From Streptococcus sp. F0442 (GTDB lineage Bacteria > Bacillota > Bacilli > Lactobacillales > Streptococcaceae): a DNA stretch of 64,000 nt. The stretch is taken from NCBI RefSeq assembly GCF_000314795.2, contig NZ_KB373314.1, positions 469,095-533,094 on the forward strand. The letters are read 5' to 3'. Below the pieces are notes generated by a model, which was not told the origin of the DNA, searched no databases, and saw nothing but the letters and a program-made list of their open reading frames with translations. Shown piece by piece: positions 36,646-45,359 of the stretch (its first letter is position 1; every line of letters starts with the position of its first letter). Position numbers and translations under genes: made by a program.

Positions 36646-38808
36646 TTATTTTTTGACAAAAACATATTGTTTAGTGAGGAAATCTCCCTGAGGAAGAACG
36701 ACGGTTAAGCCAGCATACATGAGCTCAGCTCCTGAATAGACTTGATCTGTCCCTTCTAAGCTATAGAGCGCATCTTCTTCCAAACCTTTGAGCTTCAGAG
36801 TTGGCTCGATCTCCTCAACTGTTGATAAGACCCTTACATAGGTTACAACCGTACGGTCTTGATAAGTGAACTGGACGGCTGCTTGATTGCTACCATGACC
36901 TGGATTGATCAAGCGGTAGTGTTCCCCGAATTGGACAAGGGGTCGAATCGTTTTGTAATGAGCAACTTGAGCTGCGATCCGATCCAACTCTTCTTGAGAA
37001 AGGCTGGTCAGATCCAATTCATAGCCTAGATTTCCCATCATGGCTACATGGCCACGTGTTTCTAGTGGTGTGATCCGTCCCATCTGGTGATTTGGCACCG
37101 CTGACACGTGAGCTCCCATAGAAATAGTTGGATAGAGATAACTAGATCCATACTGGATCGGAAGTCTGGCAATGGCATCCGTATTGTCACTCGCCCAGAC
37201 CTGTGGGAAGTAACGCATCATCCCCAGGTCATTGCGACCACCACCACCTGAGCAAGACTCAAAGAGGATGTGCTCGTATTTCTCCGTCAAGTACGAAACC
37301 ACTTCATAGAGACCCAAGATATAAGCATGGGATTGCATCTTAGTTTCCAGGTAGGTTTTCCCATTTCCAAGCTTGGTGATATTGCGATTCATATCCCATT
37401 TGATATAGTCGATTTCATGGTTTGCAAGCAAGTCATCCAAGACCTGCTTGATATAAGCTACCACTTCTCTATTTGCGAAATCAAGCACCAGTTGATTCCG
37501 TGAATAGGTGTGTTCATAGCCTGGGACTTGAATAGCCCATTCCGGATGAGCCCGATAAAGGTCGCTATCAACAGAAATCATTTCTGGCTCCACCCAAAGG
37601 CCAAATTGAAGTTTCTTGTCATGGATGCCTTGGATCAATTCTGCTAGACTTCCACCTAATTTTTCTTCATTGACGGTCCAATCACCAAGGGCCCGATTGT
37701 CATCATAACGATTGCCAAACCAGCCATCATCAAGAACAAAGAGTTCGATCCCCACTTTTTGAGCTTCGTCTGCTAGCTCCAATAATTTGTCTTTCTTGAA
37801 ATCAAAGTAGGTCGCTTCCCAGTTGTTGATAAGAATTGGACGTTCTTTATGGGCAAAGGGACTAGGAATGATATGGTTTTGGACAAATGCTTGACTCTCT
37901 TGACTGAGACCGGACAATCCCTTATGGGAGCATGTGATCATGGCTACTGGCGTATCAAAGCTCTGATTTGGTTCCAATTCCCAGGAGAAGTTTTCAGGAT
38001 TGATCCCCAGTCCAACCCGAACTTCATTGAGTTGATTTTTCTGAACAAATCCTTCAAAATTCCCACTGTAGAGTAGTTGGAAAGCCAGAGCAGAGCCCGC
38101 ATCTTCTGTCACTTCATGATCGGCAAGAATAAGAGCCGGGGTCTGGGCGTGTCCAGAAGCACCACGGTTGGAGCTGATGGAGAAGATTCCTTGCTCCACT
38201 TGCTGACGGCGGACTGTTTTTTCTCTCGCATAAGCCCCTTGAAGGGTGATGACATCATAGTCACCTGCTGGGACATCGGCCAACACACTGAGAGCCTTGT
38301 GGATCACAACGGTTTCATCACTGCAGTTTTCAATCTTTGAAAAGCTAGTGATGGTTGCCCGATCTTCGTAGGCTGTGTAATAGAGGGTCAAACGCAGGGC
38401 CGCTTGATCATCTTCAAAGACCAAGGCCAAGGTTTCAGCCTGATCTACCGAGTGAGGATTGGGAAGACCAGTTGCCTCGACACTGCCAGAGTAGATATTA
38501 GCTCCGACATAGAGGAAATCCGTCACCTCTGTAACGCCGTGCTGGATTTGAATCGACGGCTTTCGGAAATCTCCAAGCCCGTGCTGTCCCAAGACCTGAC
38601 GCTGGGTATCTAGACTAAAGATGCGATTGTCAGGTGTTGGATTTCCAGAGAAGGCATGATCTTTTTCATGTACGGTATTGGAAAAATGATAAGACGGGAT
38701 CGGACGCCCCAGATGCTTAAGCATCAGGTAGCCATCTCGATTTTCAAGGATCAGGCTCAGTCCCTTACTTTCTACATAGAACAAATTCTGTTCAATACGA
38801 ATTGCCAT
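36646..38808 (-). CDS. aga: Alpha-galactosidase, GH36
   Basis: 720 residues from ATG 38808 (GGAGG box); an in-frame extension upstream lacks a ribosome site. GH36 motifs are [21 protein letters not shown] (nucleophile Asp), [10 protein letters not shown] and WASDNTDA. The last has Asn where the second enzyme has Asp, but the acid/base Asp before it is kept. It releases galactose from raffinose-family sugars in the cytosol. First gene of the msm operon, divergent from msmR, with a cre site in the shared control region. Confidence 0.95.
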   Translation of the reverse strand: MAIRIEQNLFYVESKGLSLILENRDGYLMLKHLGRPIPSYHFSNTVHEKDHAFSGNPTPDNRIFSLDTQRQVLGQHGLGDFRKPSIQIQHGVTEVTDFLYVGANIYSGSVEATGLPNPHSVDQAETLALVFEDDQAALRLTLYYTAYEDRATITSFSKIENCSDETVVIHKALSVLADVPAGDYDVITLQGAYAREKTVRRQQVEQGIFSISSNRGASGHAQTPALILADHEVTEDAGSALAFQLLYSGNFEGFVQKNQLNEVRVGLGINPENFSWELEPNQSFDTPVAMITCSHKGLSGLSQESQAFVQNHIIPSPFAHKERPILINNWEATYFDFKKDKLLELADEAQKVGIELFVLDDGWFGNRYDDNRALGDWTVNEEKLGGSLAELIQGIHDKKLQFGLWVEPEMISVDSDLYRAHPEWAIQVPGYEHTYSRNQLVLDFANREVVAYIKQVLDDLLANHEIDYIKWDMNRNITKLGNGKTYLETKMQSHAYILGLYEVVSYLTEKYEHILFESCSGGGGRNDLGMMRYFPQVWASDNTDAIARLPIQYGSSYLYPTISMGAHVSAVPNHQMGRITPLETRGHVAMMGNLGYELDLTSLSQEELDRIAAQVAHYKTIRPLVQFGEHYRLINPGHGSNQAAVQFTYQDRTVVTYVRVLSTVEEIEPTLKLKGLEEDALYSLEGTDQVYSGAELMYAGLTVVLPQGDFLTKQYVFVKK

Positions 38809-38901
38809 ATCTTCCTCCATTGGGCCCGAAATAATATCACTATGTATTTTTAAATTCGGTTCCAATAACTTTCTTTTTTAGCATGTCTTTATTTTACTTA
38901 T

Positions 38902-38915
38902 TGTAAACGCTTCCG
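38902..38915 (-). promoter_or_regulatory. cre site between aga and msmR
   Basis: TGTAAACGCTTCCG matches the cre consensus except for the last base. It lies in the 161-bp divergent control region, so CcpA may act on the msm operon, on msmR or on both. Confidence 0.65.
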
Positions 38916-38969
38916 AAAATAGAATTTTGTTGCACATATATGGTAAAATGTTAGGTAGGAGGTTCAACC

Positions 38970-39803
38970 ATGTCAGTCTTTTCTGAATACCAAACCGACA
39001 CTATTGACCTAGCCCTTGATTTTTATGGCTACGAAGATTGTCCGAAGAATTATGAATTTGGTCCTAGCGTCCGAGATAATTTTGTACTGCATTTTGTTAC
39101 CAAGGGAAAGGGAGTCTTCCACTTTGAAAAAAAAGAAATCCACCTAGAAGCTGGGGATCTCTTTCTTCTTCCAAAAAATAAGGTGACCTACTATCAGGCA
39201 GATGCTGAAGAACCTTGGTCCTACTACTGGATTGGGATTAGTGGCACCAAGGTGAGTGATTTCATGCGCTTTTCAACCTTACATGCCAAAGGCTTTCTAA
39301 AGAAAACAGAGGTGGACACAGAACGGATCGGGCTGTTTATGGGGCAGCTTGTCCACAAGGCAGAGGCTTCCAAGATGACCTCGCACTACCAACTCCACCT
39401 TCTCTCTCAGATCTATGAACTGCTATTTCTTATCAGTGAAGTGGCTCCCGATATCCATCGGAGCCATCCATCTCCAACCTATCAACTCTACCTGACCTGC
39501 AAGCATGTGATTGAGACGCATTACAATAAAGAGCATCTCAGTATTCAAGAGATCGCTGATGACCTCAATGTTCATCGCTCTTACCTGACAACTGTTTTTA
39601 AGGAGTTTCACCAGATCTCTCCCAAAGAATTCTTGCACTCGGTCCGCATGCAGCGTGCCCAACAGTTACTGACCAACACAGACGAAAGCATTAAGATTGT
39701 AGCTTACTCGGTTGGCTTTTCAGATCCCCTCTATTTTTCAAAGGCTTTTAAGGCCTATAGCCAACTGACTCCCAGCCAATATCGTAACAAACATAAAATT
39801 TAG
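38970..39803 (+). CDS. msmR: AraC-family activator of the msm operon
   Basis: 277 residues. The N-terminal cupin-type sugar-sensing domain (about 1-150; HFVTKGKGVFHFEKKE, LEAGDLFLLPKNK) is followed by two C-terminal helix-turn-helix motifs (about 185-275; LSIQEIADDLNVHRSYLTTV and VAYSVGFSDPLYFSKAF). A GGAGG box precedes the ATG. In S. mutans MsmR activates aga-msmEFG-gtfA; the divergent position here fits the same role. Confidence 0.92.
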   Translation: MSVFSEYQTDTIDLALDFYGYEDCPKNYEFGPSVRDNFVLHFVTKGKGVFHFEKKEIHLEAGDLFLLPKNKVTYYQADAEEPWSYYWIGISGTKVSDFMRFSTLHAKGFLKKTEVDTERIGLFMGQLVHKAEASKMTSHYQLHLLSQIYELLFLISEVAPDIHRSHPSPTYQLYLTCKHVIETHYNKEHLSIQEIADDLNVHRSYLTTVFKEFHQISPKEFLHSVRMQRAQQLLTNTDESIKIVAYSVGFSDPLYFSKAFKAYSQLTPSQYRNKHKI

Positions 39804-39826
39804 TAAAAATTTATTTCTTTTTACTA
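39801..39826. promoter_or_regulatory. Operator-like inverted repeat before the LacI-family gene
   Basis: TAGTAAAAA and TTTTTACTA, perfect nine-base arms eight bases apart, just upstream of the -10 box (TATACT, 39837-39842). The half-sites match those near galK (26720, 26821), which suggests autoregulation by the LacI-family protein. Confidence 0.55.
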
Positions 39827-39867
39827 GTATTTAGAGTATACTGGAAGTAGAAATCAATAAAGGATAA

Positions 39868-40878
<1,011 letters not shown>

Positions 40879-40892
40879 GAGGTCTTAGTCTT

Positions 40893-41828
40893 ATGAAAAC
40901 ACACGAAATCCTCTTTCAAACCCTTTCTCAGGCAGATGATTACGTCAACGGGGAACAGTTGGCAAAAGAATTAGGTGTTTCCCGCACCTCCATCTGGAAG
41001 GCTATTCAGCGCCTGGAAAAAGATGGGGTCGTCATCGAATCCCTAAAAAAGAAGGGTTATAGACTGGTCTCAGGCGATATTCTGCTTCCTGAAGTCATCG
41101 CCAGCAATACCCAGTTGACCGTTACTTTGAATGAAGAATGTCATTCTACCCAATTGGACGCAAAATTAGGCATGGAAGCCCATAAAGAGGGCAGGGCTCT
41201 CTACCTGGCCAAGTCCCAATCTGCTGGAAAGGGCCGCTTTGGTCGCGACTACTACTCTCCCGATCAAGGCGGCATCTATATGTCTCTTCATCTCAAGCCC
41301 CAACTCCCACCTGCGGAGCTCCCTCCTTATACCCTCATGGTCGCAGGAGCCATCTATAAGGCTATTAAAAATCTGACCCTGATCGATGTCGATATCAAAT
41401 GGGTCAACGATATTTACTACCGCCATAAAAAAATTGGGGGAATCCTAACCGAAGCCATCACATCCATCGAGACTGGCCTTGTCACAGATGTCATTATCGG
41501 AGTCGGTCTCAATTTAGCCATCCCTACTTTCCCAGAAGATCTAGAAAGCAAGGCTGGTTCCTTATTTGAAGGCCCTTGTCCCATCACCCGCAATGACCTC
41601 ATCAGCGAGATTTGGAGGGAATTTCTTCATACGGATATCGATGAACTAGTCTACCTCTACAAAGAGCGCTCCCTGGTCTTAGGACGAACTGTCACCTTTG
41701 AGCAGAACCAGCAGACCTATCAGGGCATCGCCAAAGACATCTCCGATACCGGCCAACTCTTGGTCCAGTTAGAAAATCAAGAAGAAATCTGGCTCAATAG
41801 CGGAGAAATCTCCTTGACCAAATGGTAA
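40893..41828 (+). CDS. birA: Bifunctional biotin--protein ligase/biotin operon repressor
   Basis: 311 residues: N-terminal winged helix (about 1-60; LAKELGVSRTSIWKAIQRLE), catalytic core with the biotinyl-AMP loop AGKGRFGRDYYS (GRGRRG-type), KWVNDIYYRHKKIGGIL (KWPND-type) and a C-terminal SH3-like domain. It biotinylates carboxylases such as AccB and, thanks to the HTH, can repress biotin uptake genes. The Shine-Dalgarno GGAGG is 11 bases before the ATG; the gene follows galR by 14 bases and may be cotranscribed. Confidence 0.93.
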   Translation: MKTHEILFQTLSQADDYVNGEQLAKELGVSRTSIWKAIQRLEKDGVVIESLKKKGYRLVSGDILLPEVIASNTQLTVTLNEECHSTQLDAKLGMEAHKEGRALYLAKSQSAGKGRFGRDYYSPDQGGIYMSLHLKPQLPPAELPPYTLMVAGAIYKAIKNLTLIDVDIKWVNDIYYRHKKIGGILTEAITSIETGLVTDVIIGVGLNLAIPTFPEDLESKAGSLFEGPCPITRNDLISEIWREFLHTDIDELVYLYKERSLVLGRTVTFEQNQQTYQGIAKDISDTGQLLVQLENQEEIWLNSGEISLTKW

Positions 41829-41840
41829 AATCAAGTATAG

Positions 41841-41866
41841 AAAAAGCCACCCGAGGGTGGTTTTTT
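41841..41866 (+). terminator. Bidirectional terminator between birA and the immunity island
   Basis: CCACCC/GGGTGG stem with six T on the plus strand and an A-run on the other side, so it can serve both the convergent birA and YezG-like genes. Confidence 0.75.
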
Positions 41867-41877
41867 GATTGTTTCAT

Positions 41878-42363
41878 CTAGTTGCTATTATGCTCTCTTT
41901 GGAAGGCTTCCATGGCTTTGAACTGTTCTAGTTCTTTTTCATTAGCTGGTTGTTTGCCTAGGTATTTATATTGGAAAAAGGAGGTTCTTGCACTTGGCCC
42001 AAAATCACTTTCGAGCCAAGGTGCATAATCAAAATCGACTGACAGATTGTTATTTTCATCCAAATGAATCACCCCCGCTGACCAATCACTCAATTCATTA
42101 TCTATAAATACTTTTTTTAATTCCTGTGCTTTTCCAAATAATTTATCATGCTCATCAAAAAATTCCGACTTAGAAACACCAAAATCTCGCGGTATATAAA
42201 AGAAATAATGATATTCTCCATCATATTTAAAGAAAAAATTAATTCCACCACTTAGAGTTCTATCTACTTCAAAATTGATATAAAGATCATCCCACTCAAC
42301 TGGAATCATATCATTCACTTTATATACAATCTCTGTCATTTTTTCATTAATTTGTTTTTCCAT
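41878..42363 (-). CDS. YezG-family (DUF600) immunity/antitoxin protein
   Basis: 161 residues from ATG 42363 (GGAGG box). The pattern MTEIVYKVNDMIPVEWDDLY, FFFKYDGEYHYFFYIP and DFGPSARTSFFQYKYLG is typical of YezG-type proteins, which neutralise the nuclease domains of LXG toxins in Firmicutes. It is cytosolic. No toxin is adjacent; a 36-bp relic of the same 3' end occurs at 43150-43185, showing this gene type was once present twice. Its leader is nearly the same as that of the next gene. Confidence 0.8.
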   Translation of the reverse strand: MEKQINEKMTEIVYKVNDMIPVEWDDLYINFEVDRTLSGGINFFFKYDGEYHYFFYIPRDFGVSKSEFFDEHDKLFGKAQELKKVFIDNELSDWSAGVIHLDENNNLSVDFDYAPWLESDFGPSARTSFFQYKYLGKQPANEKELEQFKAMEAFQREHNSN

Positions 42364-42479
42364 TTTATCCTCCGATTTGGGTTCTAGCATCGTTTCTCTA
42401 CAATCCCAGTATACCACAAATCATATGTACCAGCTTTGATCAAACCACAAGAAAACCACCGCGAGGGTGGTTCTTTTTT
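42361..42479 (-). repeat. Intergenic module 1: RBS, promoter and upstream terminator
   Basis: On the minus strand the module holds the GGTGGTT-type terminator hairpin of the preceding gene (42455-42471). Next come a conserved stretch with TTGATCAAAGCTGGTACATA, an extended -10 (GTGGTATACTGG) at about 42403-42415 and a TCGGAGGA ribosome site. It aligns without gaps to 43021-43133 (offset 660). Confidence 0.65.
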
Positions 42480-42480
42480 A

Positions 42481-43023
42481 TCAATCGTCAAACACTCCGC
42501 CTGTGAGTTGGTACATGAGGTAAATGTGCTCCAGAACTTTTACTTTATCCATGTGATCCACATCTTTAAAGCCTCCTAATGCCAGGAGCGGGACAAAACC
42601 AAAACACTCATCGTAGGCCAGTTGACCATGTTTGGCAACAGCTTTTTTGTAGAGTGGAATATCGAAATAATCGTCTTTGAAATCTTCATCATCAACATAC
42701 TCTATGAAACGATCCATACGCTTAATCATAATATCCAAATCTTGAATATTATATTGGACAATTCCCACATAGGCATTCTCTTCCCAAGTAATAATATCTC
42801 CAAATGCTGTTACGAACATCGGAAAAGCGATATCTCCTCTGAAATAACTATCTTGGAGAAGTTCAAGATAATCGTCTGGATTGATGACTTTTAGATAACC
42901 ATCTAAGAAGGTTCCTAGACCATCCTCCTGCCAAATCTGAACCAACTCAGCAGGGACTTGGTCCTTGTATTTTTCAATCACTTCTTGGGGCATATCTGCT
43001 ACTTTTACAAAGTTTTCTAGCAT
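42481..43023 (-). CDS. GAD-like/DUF1851 (Tdi1-type) immunity protein
   Basis: 180 residues. The layout (helical N-terminal GAD-like part, then FPMFVTAFGDIITWEENAYV and a C-terminal ...ECFGFVPLLALGG...LTGG end) matches the GAD/DUF1851 family that includes the type VI immunity protein Tdi1. It is cytosolic and probably an immunity protein against an unlinked toxin. The start has a GGAGG box, and its leader is a near copy of the previous gene's. Confidence 0.75.
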   Translation of the reverse strand: MLENFVKVADMPQEVIEKYKDQVPAELVQIWQEDGLGTFLDGYLKVINPDDYLELLQDSYFRGDIAFPMFVTAFGDIITWEENAYVGIVQYNIQDLDIMIKRMDRFIEYVDDEDFKDDYFDIPLYKKAVAKHGQLAYDECFGFVPLLALGGFKDVDHMDKVKVLEHIYLMYQLTGGVFDD

Positions 43024-43140
43024 GTTTTCCTCCGATTTATTTTCTATTCACGTTTCACTCTGCCTCTAGTATACCATAAACTATATGTACCAGCTTTGAT
43101 CAAGTCATAAAGAAAACTACCTCAAAGGTGGTTTGTTCTT
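43021..43140 (-). repeat. Intergenic module 2
   Basis: Near copy of 42361-42479: same CGGAGGA ribosome site, extended -10 (ATGGTATACTAG), TTGATCAAAGCTGGTACATA stretch and a weakened terminator hairpin (ACTACC/GGTGGT) at about 43117-43133. Confidence 0.65.
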
Positions 43141-43149
43141 TAGATATAA

Positions 43150-43185
43150 CTATTTGCCATTATTCTCTCTTTGAAAGGTTTCCAT
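43150..43185 (-). pseudogene. 3'-end relic of a YezG-family gene
   Basis: Twelve codons read METFQRENNGK then stop, against MEAFQREHNSN then stop at the end of the YezG-like gene (41878-41913). Nucleotide identity is about 30 of 36, and the shared terminator follows. The rest of the gene is gone. Confidence 0.6.
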
Positions 43186-43227
43186 ATCTGCCGTTGGAAA
43201 ATTATTTATCATATTTTACCTATCTTT

Positions 43228-43680
43228 TTAAGAGGCATATTCAATAGCATCTGAAAGAAAACTTTCAAGTAAATCATCCAAAGAATTAAATTTCTCTACT
43301 ACCTCCGCAGATGGCATATCTAATTCCAAATATTCATCGTTACTAGGATTATGTACAAACCAACTAATATTGTTCTCTCCGATAAAAACAAACGGTTTAT
43401 TTTCTTCAACTTCATGCCAAATATTATTATACTCAAAGAAATCATAAACCTCAGCAGAACAATTATCATCTGTTTTTAAACCATAAAGTACACTCCCATT
43501 AAAATCAAGACCATTTACTTTTGTTAAAAATCGTGAATATTCTTGTTCTATAAATATTTTAACTTCGTTTATTTCATTTTTGCTAAGAGATTTAATTTTA
43601 TCTAAATTAATTGGAGAATTTAACTTTTCCCCATAACCAGATTCAATTCTTTCTATTTTTTCTAAAAGTTCAAGCCACAT
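43228..43680 (-). CDS. SMI1/KNR4 (SUKH)-type immunity protein
   Basis: 150 residues with the SUKH pattern: an N-terminal helical lead (INEVKIFIEQEYSRFLTKVN), GLDFNGSVLYGL, then strand motifs and ENNISWFVHNPSNDEYLELD. It resembles YrhA/YobK-type antitoxins that bind toxin nucleases in the cytosol. It is AT-rich compared with core genes. Only 16 bases upstream on the same strand lies a relic HNH toxin domain, so the two probably form a toxin tip-immunity pair. Confidence 0.75.
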   Translation of the reverse strand: MWLELLEKIERIESGYGEKLNSPINLDKIKSLSKNEINEVKIFIEQEYSRFLTKVNGLDFNGSVLYGLKTDDNCSAEVYDFFEYNNIWHEVEENKPFVFIGENNISWFVHNPSNDEYLELDMPSAEVVEKFNSLDDLLESFLSDAIEYAS

Positions 43681-43696
43681 TTATTTACCTCACTAA

Positions 43697-43909
43697 TTAT
43701 ATATGTTTTTTTACAATGATAGACCACAAAACTTCCTTACTGTCCCCGATTTTCATTGTTCTAGCAATACTGTTTTGATAATTGGTAATAACTTTATGGT
43801 AAAGTCCATTCTTTATCAAGACCAAAATGCTAAAGTCGTTGGTTCCACTATCATCAAGTGGCAATTCATGGTGCAGTTGATAACCTTTCAGCACCAATCC
43901 ATCTTTCAA
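43697..43909 (-). pseudogene. HNH/LHH nuclease toxin tip, relic
   Basis: A 70-residue frame (TTG start, so no proper start) contains YQLHHELPLDDSGTNDF followed by LVLIKNGLYHKVITNYQ. This is the LHH-type HNH layout seen at the C-terminus of LXG and other polymorphic toxins. The conserved Asn after the SGTN loop (usually NL) appears as Ile here, so the active site is probably dead. The upstream frame is broken and the LXG/pre-toxin part is absent. It sits directly upstream of a SUKH-type gene. Confidence 0.6.
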
Positions 43910-43980
43910 CTTTTAACTACATCCGATGTTCTAATAATAGACTGATGATCTAGCATTTCCTGTATTTGTTTTTGAATCAT
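43906..43980 (-). CDS. Short ORF (24 residues) downstream of a palindromic promoter
   Basis: ATG 43980, after GTGAGGCTGAA, encodes MIQKQIQEMLDHQSIIRTSD then VVKS and stop, overlapping the toxin relic by three bases. It reads like the beginning of a small helix-turn-helix protein (AbiEi-type antitoxins start in a similar way), but it is too short to classify. It may be the truncated first gene of a lost operon controlled by the 17-bp repeat. Confidence 0.3.
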   Translation of the reverse strand: MIQKQIQEMLDHQSIIRTSDVVKS

Positions 43981-43995
43981 TTCAGCCTCACGGTT

Positions 43996-44042
43996 GTTAC
44001 TTTCGTGCTTTTATTATATTGTATCAAAAGCACGAAAGTAAC
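43996..44042. promoter_or_regulatory. 17-bp perfect inverted repeat around a promoter
   Basis: GTTACTTTCGTGCTTTT and its exact complement flank a 13-base loop. On the minus strand the loop and the start of the second arm contain TACAATATAATA, a -10 box, and TTACTT 17 bases upstream can act as -35. A dimeric repressor or pair of repressors bound here would cover the whole promoter. Confidence 0.65.
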
Positions 44043-44054
44043 ATTGATGATTAT

Positions 44055-44216
44055 TCATAAAAAGATGTCAGACAAATAGCTTCTGACATCACTTTTCTCA
44101 TAGTATATTTTATCAAAAATATAATGTAGCCGTTGATGCCTATAGTACTGAAAACCACTGAAAGATAATAACAGAACTACTAGTAACGAATAGAATACAA
44201 AATTTCTCTTCTTCAT
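44055..44216 (-). pseudogene. Truncated TipC-family immunity protein
   Basis: 53 residues: a membrane/signal segment (FVFYSLLVVLLLSFSGFQYY) and HYIFDKIYYEKSD, matching the start of the full-length gene at 47226-47864 (HNIFDEIYYEESD), then a short unrelated tail and stop. TipC proteins protect against the lipid-II-targeting LXG toxin TelC. The remaining ~160 residues are missing. Confidence 0.55.
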
Positions 44217-44363
44217 CCGAATTTCATAATACACAGCTACAAAAATTCTGCCTCTGCTTCCCAATCTTTATCTGTATTGGCACGAGTAAACTCTATTTTA
44301 AGACCTACTTTGGATTATTTTTATTCAAAAACTTTTCTACTATACATTTATTCATCTAATCAA

Positions 44364-45113
44364 TTAGATATCAATAGTTTCTCCAATAGATAAAACCGTA
44401 TAGTTTGCGTCTTCGACTTCTTTATTTGTCGTATTGTAATGACTATAGTCTTCAATATGAATTGGATAAATATTTTTAGGTTGAAGTAGATCATTCATTT
44501 GGTTTAGCATTTTCAAATCCATTGTAAATGGTCCACCAAACGAATCAGATTTTACAGCACCTAAATTAGCAAAAATAGCATCTATATTTTTTGGAACACT
44601 TTTTGTTAAATTTGAATAGAAAATAGTATCACCCGTAAAATAAATCACCTTAGTTTCTGATGAACTTGCAATCGATATTTGATAACCATTAACTTTACCA
44701 ACTATTTTTTGCATAATGAAATTACTAGCATGATAGGCTGGTAAGGCTTTGATAGTAATAAGATAGTCCCCGACAGAAAACTGCTTTTCTTCGCCCCATT
44801 TTAAAACAAAGTTATTTAAGCCAGATAACCCATTTAAGATTTTCTTATTAGGAGAAATTACAGTTTTACCCTTTAAATAATTTCTTCCTACATCATCTAA
44901 ATGATCATGATGACCATGAGTTATTAGCCATACATCAACTTTATTAAGAAGAGACTTATCATTATTGACATTAGTTTGTTTCTCGGACACAAATCCTTTA
45001 AACTGAACTAAAGTTCCTTTGGGAGATAAATCAGGATCAATTCCTATATAAAATTTATTATCAATAGAAAGGACTCCACATGCAACTCCACAATAAGTAA
45101 ACGAAATAGACAT
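44364..45113 (-). CDS. MBL-fold metal-dependent hydrolase
   Basis: 249 residues from ATG 45113 (AGAGG box). The zinc motif THGHHDHLDD (HxHxDH, about 75-84), the Asp ligand in FTGDTIF and a late His are present; the compact form resembles UlaG/RNase-Z-like MBL hydrolases. It has no signal peptide. It is AT-rich, carries the island's shared promoter module and sits between immunity genes, so it may act in toxin resistance or be a passenger. Substrate unknown. Confidence 0.8.
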   Translation of the reverse strand: MSISFTYCGVACGVLSIDNKFYIGIDPDLSPKGTLVQFKGFVSEKQTNVNNDKSLLNKVDVWLITHGHHDHLDDVGRNYLKGKTVISPNKKILNGLSGLNNFVLKWGEEKQFSVGDYLITIKALPAYHASNFIMQKIVGKVNGYQISIASSSETKVIYFTGDTIFYSNLTKSVPKNIDAIFANLGAVKSDSFGGPFTMDLKMLNQMNDLLQPKNIYPIHIEDYSHYNTTNKEVEDANYTVLSIGETIDI

Positions 45114-45242
45114 AATACCTCTTTTTTTTATATAACGATATTTGTTCAATTTATAAGTTGAAATAAAATTAATTATCAGCTTAATCCACATTAAGAAAAC
45201 AACAGCTACTACCATTGATCAAAGTTCAAATTCACAACATGA

Positions 45243-45312
45243 CTAGTATACCATAAACCATATGCACCAGCTCTGGACAAACCACAAGAAAACCACCGCG
45301 AGGGTGGTTACT
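45243..45312 (-). repeat. Intergenic module 3
   Basis: A third copy of the promoter-terminator module: extended -10 (ATGGTATACTAG), CAGAGCTGGTGCATATG and the perfect ACCACC/GGTGGT hairpin. It drives the MBL gene and ends transcription from the operon upstream. A 3' relic reading RRIAQRELELLDFIDNK and stop (about 45315-45357) lies beside it. Confidence 0.6.
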
Positions 45313-45359
45313 TATTATCAATAAAGTCCAAAAGTTCAAGTTCCCTTTGGGCTATTCTT

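Noticed and set aside
43703..43945. 80-codon plus-strand frame over the toxin relic
   Set aside because: The minus strand encodes a recognisable HNH motif; the plus-strand translation has none.
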